A DNA stretch of 7,465 nt from an uncultured Bacteroidales bacterium. GTDB taxonomy: Bacteria; Bacteroidota; Bacteroidia; Bacteroidales; UBA932. The translations under genes were made by a program, and so were the position numbers. Location of the stretch: assembly GCA_900544815.1 (NCBI GenBank), contig UQWT01000079.1, positions 1 through 7,465 on the forward strand, in the 5' to 3' direction. Numbering within the stretch: position 1 is the first letter of the stretch; each line of letters begins with the position of its first letter. Below, piece after piece: positions 1 to 6,671 of this stretch. The notes beneath the pieces were generated by a model. It had not been told where the DNA came from and searched no databases. It was given only the letters and a program-made list of their open reading frames with translations.

Positions 1-1522
1 TGATTTTATAACAAAGGTACAGTCTGTGTTGCTTAAGAGGATTTTCAATCTGCCGCATAATGCTGTAGAGGTGCCTGAGTATCAGCTTAGTATATTAAAG
101 GAATTAGACGGTTCGCAAGATAGTCTTACGCGGGAGTTTTTGTACAGGTATGCTGTTGAGATAAAGAATCTTGCAGAGCTTGGAATTGATATGGAGGTGA
201 GGACATACTTTAGGTTGTTGGCAAGACTTACTGCCGGGCTTACTGTCTCATTTAAGGGGGAACCTCTTAACGGTCTGCAGATTATGGGTTCTCTTGAGAC
301 GCGTGCCATAGATTTTGACAACCTTATTATTCTCTCTGCAAATGAGGGAACTTTTCCATCTGCAAAAGGGGATAATTCGCTTATTCCTTACAATTTGAGG
401 GTTGGTTTTGCTCTACCTACATATAGATTGCACGACAGTATCTCCTCTTACCATTTTTACAGAAGTATTTGCAGGGTAAAGAATCTGTACATGATATATG
501 ATACAAGAAAGAACGGTTTGGCTACGGGCGAGGTGAGTAGATTTGTAAAACAGCTTAAATATCAGTTTAATATAGATATTAAGACTACTGTGGTGTCGTA
601 TGCTGTCCATGGTGAAGAGGGTTTGGCGAAGGTGGTTGAAAAAGATGATGCCATTATGGAAAAACTGCGTGAAAAAAGCTTTTCGGCATCGGCAATAAAT
701 GACTATTTCATCTGTCCTTTAAAGTTTTATATAGATTATATTTTGGGATACAAAGAGGAGGATGATATATCGGCAGATCTTGAGGCCGACAAATTTGGCA
801 ATATATATCATGAGGTTATGGAGGCTATATATGATCCTTTTAAAGGTAAAACCGTAAATGAGATGGATATAAAGGGGATTATGGGTGATAAAGCTGCATT
901 GGACAAACTCATTAAAGAACGTTTTTTGGAGGTTGCACATATAGGTAATATTAAGGGGCGCAGGGTTATTGAGTTTGAACTTTTAAAGAATTATATTCTG
1001 CATACTTTGAGGTATGATCTTAAAAATGTTCCGTTTTACTATGTGGCCGGAGAGGAGCGCAAGATAAAAGTGCTTGGGATACATCCGGGTGGGGATCCCT
1101 CCGTGCCTTTGGAAAAGGTACATCTTGTTGGTTATATAGACCGTCAGCAGAGAAAAGAGGGAAGACTGTATATAATTGATTACAAGACAGGTTATGTTAA
1201 AGAGAGTGATGCAGTAGAAACAGATATGGAAAAGATTTTCGATGCAACAACAGAGGACAGATACCATATCGCCCGACAGTTGCAGATGTATGCATATCTT
1301 AATGGCGGAGGAGAGGATACGGTACTGTCTGTATATTATCTGAGACAGATAAAAAGCGGCAATGTGGTTGAGACTTTGGCGGATAAAGATAATCTTATTT
1401 TGTTTGAGGATAAGTTAAGGTGTCTGTTGGAGGAGATATTCAACAGAGATGTTCCATTTGCCGGCAGGCCGGGATGTGCAGGATGCCGGTGGTGCAGTTT
1501 CAGTTCACTTTGCAATAAATAG
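1..1522 (+). CDS. addB: AddB-like helicase-nuclease subunit, PD-(D/E)XK nuclease family (5' truncated)
   Basis: This is the C-terminal ~506 codons of the AddB-type subunit of a DNA double-strand-end resection enzyme. The reading frame is open to the left edge (first full codon at base 2), so the start and the N-terminal pseudo-helicase part lie outside. The segment at 272-358 (LQIMGSLETR, then NEGTFP) resembles the conserved AddB block before the nuclease domain. The nuclease domain follows: Cys at 713 in CPLKFY, G-N-I-Y-H with His at 809, Asp at 1139 in GYIDR, IIDYKTG with Asp 1178 and Lys 1184, and QLQMY near 1277. It ends in CxxCxxCx5C (1475-1513). In AddB proteins one cysteine before and three after the nuclease core bind a 4Fe-4S cluster that pins the domain; the same layout is visible here, with one extra cysteine. 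The gene is followed after 13 bases by the addA-like helicase, so they are almost certainly one operon. The symbol is by family analogy. Family membership is firm; the exact orthology is slightly less so. Confidence 0.9.
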   Translation, partial: DFITKVQSVLLKRIFNLPHNAVEVPEYQLSILKELDGSQDSLTREFLYRYAVEIKNLAELGIDMEVRTYFRLLARLTAGLTVSFKGEPLNGLQIMGSLETRAIDFDNLIILSANEGTFPSAKGDNSLIPYNLRVGFALPTYRLHDSISSYHFYRSICRVKNLYMIYDTRKNGLATGEVSRFVKQLKYQFNIDIKTTVVSYAVHGEEGLAKVVEKDDAIMEKLREKSFSASAINDYFICPLKFYIDYILGYKEEDDISADLEADKFGNIYHEVMEAIYDPFKGKTVNEMDIKGIMGDKAALDKLIKERFLEVAHIGNIKGRRVIEFELLKNYILHTLRYDLKNVPFYYVAGEERKIKVLGIHPGGDPSVPLEKVHLVGYIDRQQRKEGRLYIIDYKTGYVKESDAVETDMEKIFDATTEDRYHIARQLQMYAYLNGGGEDTVLSVYYLRQIKSGNVVETLADKDNLILFEDKLRCLLEEIFNRDVPFAGRPGCAGCRWCSFSSLCNK

Positions 1523-1526
1523 GAGG
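1521..1526 (+). promoter_or_regulatory. Strong Shine-Dalgarno site for addA, overlapping the addB stop codon
   Basis: AGGAGG begins at the second base of the addB TAG stop (1520-1522) and lies nine bases before the ATG at 1536. It decides the addA start: the reading frame could open earlier, at 1449, but only inside addB and without such a site. Strong Shine-Dalgarno sites are uncommon in Bacteroidota. The overlap with the stop codon suggests termination-reinitiation coupling between the two subunits, which is inference. Confidence 0.7.
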
Positions 1527-1535
1527 ATAGAATTT

Positions 1536-4500
1536 ATGCTTGATATATATAGGGCGTCTGCCGGATCGGGCAAGACATTTACACTTGCAGGGGAATATAT
1601 AAAATCGCTTTTCAGATCGGACAGGCAGGATTCTTACAGACATGCACTTGCCGTTACCTTTACTAACAAGGCAACTGAGGAGATGAAACAGAGGATAATG
1701 GAGGAGCTGTACAATCTCTCCATAGCCGGAAACGATTCTCCGTATATGGGAGATCTTATTGATGTTATGGTAGAGGCTGAGAATGACAAACGTCGTGAAC
1801 TTGGCATTGATGAACTTGTAGATTGCAGCGAGGCTCATGGAGACAGCAACTGGAAGATGAGGGTTAGAAAGAGGGCAAGAGGATTGCTTGTGGCAATACT
1901 TCAGGATTATTCAGCCTTTAGAATAAGTACAATAGACCAGTTCTTCCAAGTAGTGATGCGTGCCTTTGCCCGCGAGATGGGGAAGATTGCAACTTACGAG
2001 GTTGAGCTGGATAATGATGCCGTTCTGTCTTATGCCATAGACAAGATGTTTGCAGATTTGGATGAAGAGTCCAATTCTACTCTGCTTAAACAACTTACAA
2101 AGTTTGCCATTGAGTCTGCGGATGAGGGACGTTCATGGAACATAAAGAAAGAGATTCAACAGGTCTCTAAAGTGCTGTTCAACGATTCTGTACGGGATAT
2201 TTTAACGCAGAGCGGAAAACTTCCCGATGCCGCAGATGTTGAGAATCTTAAAAAGAGCCTTACGGAGAAGAGAGCAATTTTGGTAGACAAGATTGCTGGA
2301 ATTGGCAAAAACGCAATGGAGCTGTTTGCCCGTCATGGATTATCTCCAGAAGATATGAAGGGAGGCTCACGTTCTCCGTTCAAACGTTTTTGCCTATGGG
2401 CAGTGCAAGATGTTGTTAATTATCCGGCCTCTTTTGAAAAACTTCCAAACAATATCTCCGAGTGGGTGTCAAGTAAAAGTAAGAGTAACCTTACTGCTGT
2501 TGAGAGCCTCTATAATGATGGAATGAATGATTTGGTAAAGGAGGCTGTATCATTTTTTACCACAGACATAATTGAGTACAATACCATAAACTTGGTGCTT
2601 CCGAGTCTGAATACCATAGCTATCCTTGGTGAAGTTTACAAAAGGATTTTAGAGTACTGCAGGGAGAAGAATGTAATGCTGCTCTCCGAGAGTACATTGC
2701 TGCTGAACAGGATAATAGATGGTAAGGATACACCTTTTGTATATGAAAAGATAGGTACATCAATAGACAACTATCTTTTGGATGAGTTTCAGGATACCTC
2801 ATCACTCCAGTGGCGCAACTTTTATCCGTTACTTAACGATAGCTTGGGAGGAAGCAACAATAATCTGATAGTAGGCGATGTAAAACAGAGCATCTACAGG
2901 TGGAGAGGCTCTGACTGGGAGATTCTTAATTCCGGACTCGCGGATAGCTTTAACGCTAACCTGCTAAGGAAACATAGTCTAATCAATAACTGGCGGAGCC
3001 GTGGCAACATAGTTGCCTTTAACAACTCGTACTTCAAGCAGTGCGCAGAGCTTACGCAGAGTGCTTTTTTGGCAAGGGCAGAGGCAGGTGGTGAGGAACT
3101 GTTAGACAAATTCAACAATAATGAGGTTGTAAAGATTTACAACGACCTTAAACAGCAGGTCCCCGAATCTAAGGGTGGCGGTTATGTTGAGGTTGACATT
3201 GTTGACGGTGAAAGCTCAGAGACAAGAAAGGAGACTGCATGCAATCTGTTGGAGGCCAAGATTGCGGAGCTGTTGTCGAATGGGGTGCAGCAGAGTGATA
3301 TAGCTGTTTTGGTGCGTTCTAAGGATGAGGGCGCAATGGTGGCCGACAAACTTGTAAAATGTGGATATAGTGTTGTGTCAGATGATTCGCTTAATGTGGG
3401 TGCTAACAGTGTTGTGCAGAAGGTTGTAGGCATTTTGCGAAATATGAACCACCCTTCCTATGCAGACAAAGAGATTTATGATCTGTTCTTTGAAAGGGGC
3501 GAGTATGAGGTTGCTCTCATGGATGAGGTTGCCGTTTATCCGCTTTACAATATGTGCGAAGAGGTTATAAGACGTTTTCTTACAGATACGGAGAGGGAGA
3601 ATGTAACATATTTGCAAGTGTTTTTGGATGCCGTCCTTGACTATGTTACAAAGGAGGGCTCCAACCTTGGCGGGTTTCTCTCCTGGTGGGATGAGGACGG
3701 ATGCAACAGAAATATCGCCTCGCCGCAGGGTATAAATGCGATTACTGTAATGACAATCCATAAATCAAAGGGATTGTCGTTTAATGTTGTCTTTGTTCCG
3801 TTCTACAGCCTTAAGATAATTACAAGCGGTAAACGTCACGACGATTTATGGACTGTTATGGATAATAACGGCGTTAAAGTACCTGTTGCCGTAAAATTTT
3901 CGTCAGAAGCTGTTAAAAGTTCATTTGCAGAGGATTACCTCAGAGAATATCTTAATGAGTATATAGACAATATGAATATAGGCTATGTTGCTCTCACCAG
4001 GCCTAAATATGCCCTGTATATATTCTGCCTCTCCTCCAATGATAAGAATATAGATTCGCCTGCAGACGTTTTGTACAGGTTCTTCAATGATAATAAGGCG
4101 GCAGCCCTTAACGGGATAGAGACAGCTGTAAATGGGATGTCGTTTAGCGATAACTGCATGCAGATTGGTTCTTTAGAGGAGGTGGCACAGCTTATTGGCG
4201 ATACTCATGTTGTTAATGATGATCCATCTGTTCTGCTTCCCGACAAATCCCATTTTTTTTCCGGGCCGGTTAACGCAGAACGTCTTAAAACATTAAGATC
4301 CGGAAATATAATTGATGAGCATGGTGTACGTGAAACCGGTATAGCAATGCACAATGTATTCTCCCTTATAGATTCTTATGATAGCATTGCCAATGCCTGC
4401 AAGGAGGCTTATGACGCAGGTTTGGTTGACATTGAACCGTTGGAATTGCAGTCTATGGTTTTAGATAAAATCCAAGAGGTAAAAAGTTACGGTTGGTTTG

Positions 4501-4775
4501 ATGTAGGTATAAAAGTATTAAACGAGAGAGAGCTTATAGATGGAGATGGCAGGGTGTACAGGCCCGATAGGATTATAATTAAAGATAATAATGGAGAGCC
4601 CGTTGTTTCTGTGGTGGACTATAAATTTGGTGAATATAATCCAGATTCTGCATCTCACGGCAAATATTTAAGGCAGGTTAAGAACTATGTCTCTTTAATA
4701 AAGAAGATTGGATATTCCAATGTTATGGGATATCTGTGGTATATTAAACATAGTGTAGTTGAAGAGGTTAAATAG
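1536..4775 (+). CDS. addA: AddA-like UvrD/RecB-family helicase with C-terminal nuclease domain
   Basis: This is a complete 1079-residue superfamily 1A DNA helicase fused to a PD-(D/E)XK nuclease, the motor subunit of an AddAB/RecBCD-type enzyme. With AddB it would unwind and cut DNA from double-strand ends and feed RecA. Visible helicase motifs in order: Walker A ASAGSGKTF (7-15, Lys13), Ia TFTNKATEEM (41-50), Ib ISTIDQF (130-136), II LLDEFQDTS (414-422, Asp416/Glu417), III VGDVKQSIYRWRGSD (446-460), IV NNWRSRGNIVAF (484-495), V MTIHKSKGLSFNVVFVP (739-755), VI VALTRPKYALYIF (818-830). The C-terminal nuclease keeps G935 and H939 (GIAMH), D1011 (RPDRI), D1028 and K1030 (VVDYK) and Q1047 (QVKNY). 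The start at ATG 1536 puts the Walker A motif right at the N-terminus, as usual in the family, and has AGGAGG before it. It lies 13 bases after addB. Older annotation may call it exodeoxyribonuclease V beta (RecB); no separate RecC or RecD is visible. No motif is missing. Confidence 0.95.
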   Translation: MLDIYRASAGSGKTFTLAGEYIKSLFRSDRQDSYRHALAVTFTNKATEEMKQRIMEELYNLSIAGNDSPYMGDLIDVMVEAENDKRRELGIDELVDCSEAHGDSNWKMRVRKRARGLLVAILQDYSAFRISTIDQFFQVVMRAFAREMGKIATYEVELDNDAVLSYAIDKMFADLDEESNSTLLKQLTKFAIESADEGRSWNIKKEIQQVSKVLFNDSVRDILTQSGKLPDAADVENLKKSLTEKRAILVDKIAGIGKNAMELFARHGLSPEDMKGGSRSPFKRFCLWAVQDVVNYPASFEKLPNNISEWVSSKSKSNLTAVESLYNDGMNDLVKEAVSFFTTDIIEYNTINLVLPSLNTIAILGEVYKRILEYCREKNVMLLSESTLLLNRIIDGKDTPFVYEKIGTSIDNYLLDEFQDTSSLQWRNFYPLLNDSLGGSNNNLIVGDVKQSIYRWRGSDWEILNSGLADSFNANLLRKHSLINNWRSRGNIVAFNNSYFKQCAELTQSAFLARAEAGGEELLDKFNNNEVVKIYNDLKQQVPESKGGGYVEVDIVDGESSETRKETACNLLEAKIAELLSNGVQQSDIAVLVRSKDEGAMVADKLVKCGYSVVSDDSLNVGANSVVQKVVGILRNMNHPSYADKEIYDLFFERGEYEVALMDEVAVYPLYNMCEEVIRRFLTDTERENVTYLQVFLDAVLDYVTKEGSNLGGFLSWWDEDGCNRNIASPQGINAITVMTIHKSKGLSFNVVFVPFYSLKIITSGKRHDDLWTVMDNNGVKVPVAVKFSSEAVKSSFAEDYLREYLNEYIDNMNIGYVALTRPKYALYIFCLSSNDKNIDSPADVLYRFFNDNKAAALNGIETAVNGMSFSDNCMQIGSLEEVAQLIGDTHVVNDDPSVLLPDKSHFFSGPVNAERLKTLRSGNIIDEHGVRETGIAMHNVFSLIDSYDSIANACKEAYDAGLVDIEPLELQSMVLDKIQEVKSYGWFDVGIKVLNERELIDGDGRVYRPDRIIIKDNNGEPVVSVVDYKFGEYNPDSASHGKYLRQVKNYVSLIKKIGYSNVMGYLWYIKHSVVEEVK

Positions 4776-4809
4776 AAAGTGCGTAGCTGACTTTTTATTT
4801 AACCTCTTC
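4761..4809 (+). terminator. 20-bp stem-loop spanning the addA stop codon
   Basis: The left arm 4761-4780 and right arm 4790-4809 are complementary over 20 positions, with one G-U wobble, around a 9-base loop. The core gaagaggttaaat / atttaacctcttc is a perfect 13-bp match. The left arm contains the last four addA codons (Glu-Glu-Val-Lys) and the TAG at 4773-4775. The stem is AU-rich and is not followed directly by a T run, so it is not a textbook intrinsic terminator. It could be a 3'-end stabilising stem or act with the next hairpin to stop transcription between convergent genes. The structure is clear; the role is inference. Confidence 0.7.
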
Positions 4810-4815
4810 GAAATT

Positions 4816-4844
4816 AAGATGACAGTTTTTGTCCGTCATTTTTT
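4816..4844 (+). terminator. Hairpin with T run, probable intrinsic terminator after addA
   Basis: The arms aagatgac (4816-4823) and gtcatttt (4835-4842) pair with one G-U, around an 11-base loop, and six Ts run from 4839 to 4844. An alternative smaller stem, gaca/tgtc (4821-4824 with 4830-4833), competes with it. For the + strand addA transcript this has the form of a weak Rho-independent terminator. It abuts the stop codon of the convergent DUF4251 gene. On the - strand the following bases are less T-rich, so terminator action there is less likely. Confidence 0.5.
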
Positions 4845-5445
4845 ATATGGTTTGGCCTTGGAAGACATTGGAACTGTTGTAAGGTACCAAGTTGCCGGTT
4901 AATGTTATATTGTTATTGTTAAAGTTTGGATAGATGGTAACAGTTGCCCTGTTGGAGTCTCCTGTGAGCTGTACATTTACAGTGGCCGAGATAGCAACTC
5001 CCTGAACATTAAAATTGTAGTATACAATTCCATGTTTGCCGTTACTCATTGTAATCTTTGAAGGGTTTCCTTGAACCGTAAATCCGCCTAATCCGTTTTG
5101 CCCGGGATTGAAATGAGTAAGTGCTAACTGTACAACAGCTTGGTTGTTATTTATGTATACAAAATTTGTTGTTTTGCTTACAAATTTAGTGAGACCACGT
5201 GGAAATACTATCTGGTCTACCTCTATAACCCAAGATCCATCTTTCAAAGCCTGTAGTGCATTTTTATACAGTTGCTCGTTTTCCGCTTTAACGGCAGCTT
5301 TATGCGCAGCTTTTGCCGCCTTGCGTAATTCCTGTTTGGTCATTGTTGTCTCGTTGCACAAATTGGCATCAACATTTTGAGCATTTACATTATTAACGCT
5401 TAATGTTGCCAAAACTGCAGTAATAAGAAATAGAAATCGTTTCAT
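4843..5445 (-). CDS. DUF4251 family secreted protein
   Basis: This is a 200-residue protein of unknown function recognised as the DUF4251 family, which is largely confined to Bacteroidota. Residues 1-22 form a signal peptide: MKR, a hydrophobic stretch to about 17, then a cleavage-type VNA before Gln23, so the mature protein should reach the periplasm or envelope. Cys30 is preceded by ANL and does not form a lipobox, so a lipoprotein is unlikely. A charged Ala/Lys-rich helix (about 37-67) leads into the family domain (about 68-198). Domain landmarks are FPRGLTKFVS, NFVYINNNQAVVQL, GLGGFTVQGNPSKI, the beta-rich VQGVAISATVNVQL and the end LTGNLVPYNSSNVFQG. The fold is expected to be mostly beta. 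The ATG at 5445 gives a complete signal peptide. It converges on addA and lies 121 bases downstream of the cation transporter on the same strand, with a possible terminator between, so it probably has its own promoter. No function can be assigned from sequence. Confidence 0.88.
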   Translation of the reverse strand: MKRFLFLITAVLATLSVNNVNAQNVDANLCNETTMTKQELRKAAKAAHKAAVKAENEQLYKNALQALKDGSWVIEVDQIVFPRGLTKFVSKTTNFVYINNNQAVVQLALTHFNPGQNGLGGFTVQGNPSKITMSNGKHGIVYYNFNVQGVAISATVNVQLTGDSNRATVTIYPNFNNNNITLTGNLVPYNSSNVFQGQTI

Positions 5446-5481
5446 ATACCTGTAATTTGAATTTTTAAACGTTTACATAAC

Positions 5482-5508
5482 AAAAAAACATGCTTTAGAG
5501 TTCATGCT
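5482..5508 (-). terminator. Possible weak terminator after the CDF transporter
   Basis: Read on the - strand, agcatg and catgtt can pair (six pairs, one G-U) across a 10-base loop, followed by seven Ts (plus-strand A run 5482-5488). It lies 59-85 bases beyond the transporter stop codon and before the DUF4251 start. The stem is short and AU-rich, so this is a weak call. The rest of the 121-base gap 5446-5566 is AT-rich, and I see no clear TAnnTTTG element in it. Confidence 0.35.
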
Positions 5509-5566
5509 CCTTGCCGTTTTTGCTTGTAGTATTATGAAAAAACTGTGCCTTATTGCTCTTTTTTTG

Positions 5567-6487
5567 CTATTTGTTTGGAAAATATGGTTCCGTGTGAACC
5601 ATTACTTGGGTTGCCGAGCCCCACCGGTTCTTTATTGAATATTCTACATTTGTTGCAATGTCATGAGCGGCCACTATTGTTATTGTAGGGTCTACCTTTA
5701 TGTGAACATCTATGATAAAATAGTTTCCGCTTTTACGGGTCTTTAGGTTGTGGTATCTCTTAACACCATCTACAGCCATTATTATTCTGCCTATTTCCTC
5801 TTCTGTCTCAACCGGAAGCGAGCTTTCCAACAGCTCCGAAAATGCCGGTTTCATAAGATCTATTCCAACTTTTAAAATAAGTAAACTTACTATTATACAA
5901 GCGATTGGATCTAATACTCTCCATTTGTCGCCAAGAAACATAGCCCCTGCAATTCCTATAAATGTGCCTATAGATGAAAAGGCATCTGACCTGTGATGCC
6001 ACGCATTGGCTATAACAGCTTGATTATTGGTTTTTTTCCCCTCCCTTGCCGTAATTCTGTACAGCCACTCCTTCGTTAAAATTGAAACAAGTGCAGCAAT
6101 AAGCGCCAAATATGATGGCTTGTCCAATATGGCACCTTTTATTGAATCGCTTACTTTGGTTATACCGTCATAGAAGAGACCTATGGCAACAAATAGAAGC
6201 AGAAGACTTATGATAAGTGTTGCCAATGTCTCAAATTTGCCATGCCCATACTGATGCCCCTCATCCCGTCCTTTACCGGCAATTTTAACAAATACAATTA
6301 CCACAAGGTCTGTAACAAAGTCAGAAAACGAGTGTATTCCATCTGCAATCATGGCAGAACTTCTGCCAAAAAATCCGGCAGCTATCTTTCCGCAGGAGAG
6401 GACGAAATTAACAAAGAATCCTATCCATGTTATCCTTACAGCAGATTCTGTGCGTTGCCTGTCACTTATAACTTTGTTATTGTTCAT
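5567..6487 (-). CDS. Cation diffusion facilitator (CDF) transporter, zinc-type efflux
   Basis: This is a 306-residue inner-membrane transporter that, by family, exports Zn2+ or a similar divalent metal in exchange for protons, working as a dimer. Six membrane segments are visible at about 17-38, 43-67, 88-108, 124-142, 157-186 and 191-209. The metal site pairs H52 and D56 in TM2 (DGIHSFSD) with H164 and D168 in TM5 (HHRSD). This two-His, two-Asp set is the one found in zinc-selecting members; manganese or iron-type variants differ. YGHGKFET (80-87) is a conserved loop motif. Residues about 213-302 form the cytoplasmic C-terminal domain with DVHIKVDP, AAHDIA and VHTEP, carrying His and Asp residues that bind regulatory metal in relatives. 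The ATG at 6487 was chosen: the frame can be extended to a TTG at 6532, but that TTG overlaps the predicted -7 promoter element, and family proteins typically begin just before the ISDRQR-like segment. The length matches the family. The substrate is inferred, not proven. Confidence 0.93.
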   Translation of the reverse strand: MNNNKVISDRQRTESAVRITWIGFFVNFVLSCGKIAAGFFGRSSAMIADGIHSFSDFVTDLVVIVFVKIAGKGRDEGHQYGHGKFETLATLIISLLLLFVAIGLFYDGITKVSDSIKGAILDKPSYLALIAALVSILTKEWLYRITAREGKKTNNQAVIANAWHHRSDAFSSIGTFIGIAGAMFLGDKWRVLDPIACIIVSLLILKVGIDLMKPAFSELLESSLPVETEEEIGRIIMAVDGVKRYHNLKTRKSGNYFIIDVHIKVDPTITIVAAHDIATNVEYSIKNRWGSATQVMVHTEPYFPNK

Positions 6488-6510
6488 AATTTTATACACC
6501 GATAGGTTGG

Positions 6511-6526
6511 CTTCCTCATTAGGAAG
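6511..6526. repeat. Perfect 6-bp inverted repeat at the predicted CDF transcription start
   Basis: CTTCCT and AGGAAG flank a four-base loop, giving a compact palindrome or hairpin. It sits just downstream of the -7 element of the CDF transporter, so it would lie at or near the first transcribed bases. It could be an operator half-site pair or a 5'-end RNA hairpin. Six-base arms do arise by chance in a few kilobases, so position is the main argument. Confidence 0.4.
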
Positions 6527-6529
6527 ATG

Positions 6530-6537
6530 CAAATGTA
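6530..6537 (-). promoter_or_regulatory. Bacteroidota-type -7 promoter element for the CDF gene
   Basis: On the - strand the sequence TACATTTG (followed by C) fully matches the Bacteroidota primary sigma -7 consensus TAnnTTTG. It lies 43 bases before the ATG at 6487, leaving a leader of roughly 35-40 bases. No TTTG at the usual -33 distance is seen; that region is an A/T-run-rich stretch instead. The -7 match and its position are good, while the missing -33 element keeps confidence moderate. Confidence 0.5.
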
Positions 6538-6589
6538 GTATTTTTATTTAAAAAAACTTTTTTCCCAATTAGCTGTTCCTTTATTGTAA

Positions 6590-6619
6590 ATTGCTAAAAT
6601 GGCAGAAAAACTAACTTGA
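6590..6619 (+). promoter_or_regulatory. Weak candidate promoter for the OmpA-family gene
   Basis: ATTG (6590-6593) and TAACTTGA (6612-6619), 18 bases apart, resemble the Bacteroidota -33 TTTG and -7 TAnnTTTG elements imperfectly. They lie about 50 bases before the ATG at 6672. The divergent region 6488-6671 must hold promoters for both genes, but this one is only a partial match. The leader just before the ATG is A-rich and has no Shine-Dalgarno, which is usual for highly expressed genes in this phylum. Confidence 0.25.
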
Positions 6620-6671
6620 CTTTTAAAGCTGTGGCTTACGGAGTTATTAACAACAAAAAATTTTTGATAGT

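Noticed and set aside
1449..1535. Upstream extension of the addA frame by 29 codons
   Set aside because: It lies inside the addB cysteine-cluster coding region, lacks a ribosome site, and would push the Walker A motif away from the N-terminus; ATG 1536 with AGGAGG is far better.
1500..1838. 112-codon open frame on the - strand across the addB-addA junction
   Set aside because: Antisense to the Walker A and Ia region; composition is that of a shadow frame.
3378..3761. 127-codon open frame on the - strand inside addA
   Set aside because: It lies fully antisense to the conserved helicase coding sequence, with no recognisable domain, ribosome site or promoter; a shadow frame.
5466..5475. TAAACGTTTA palindrome upstream of the DUF4251 gene
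   Set aside because: Ten-base palindromes are expected several times by chance in a window this long, and no promoter element anchors it.
6242..6551. Two overlapping short + strand frames opposite the CDF N-terminus
   Set aside because: Both are antisense to conserved membrane segments of the transporter, and one runs through its promoter; no independent support.
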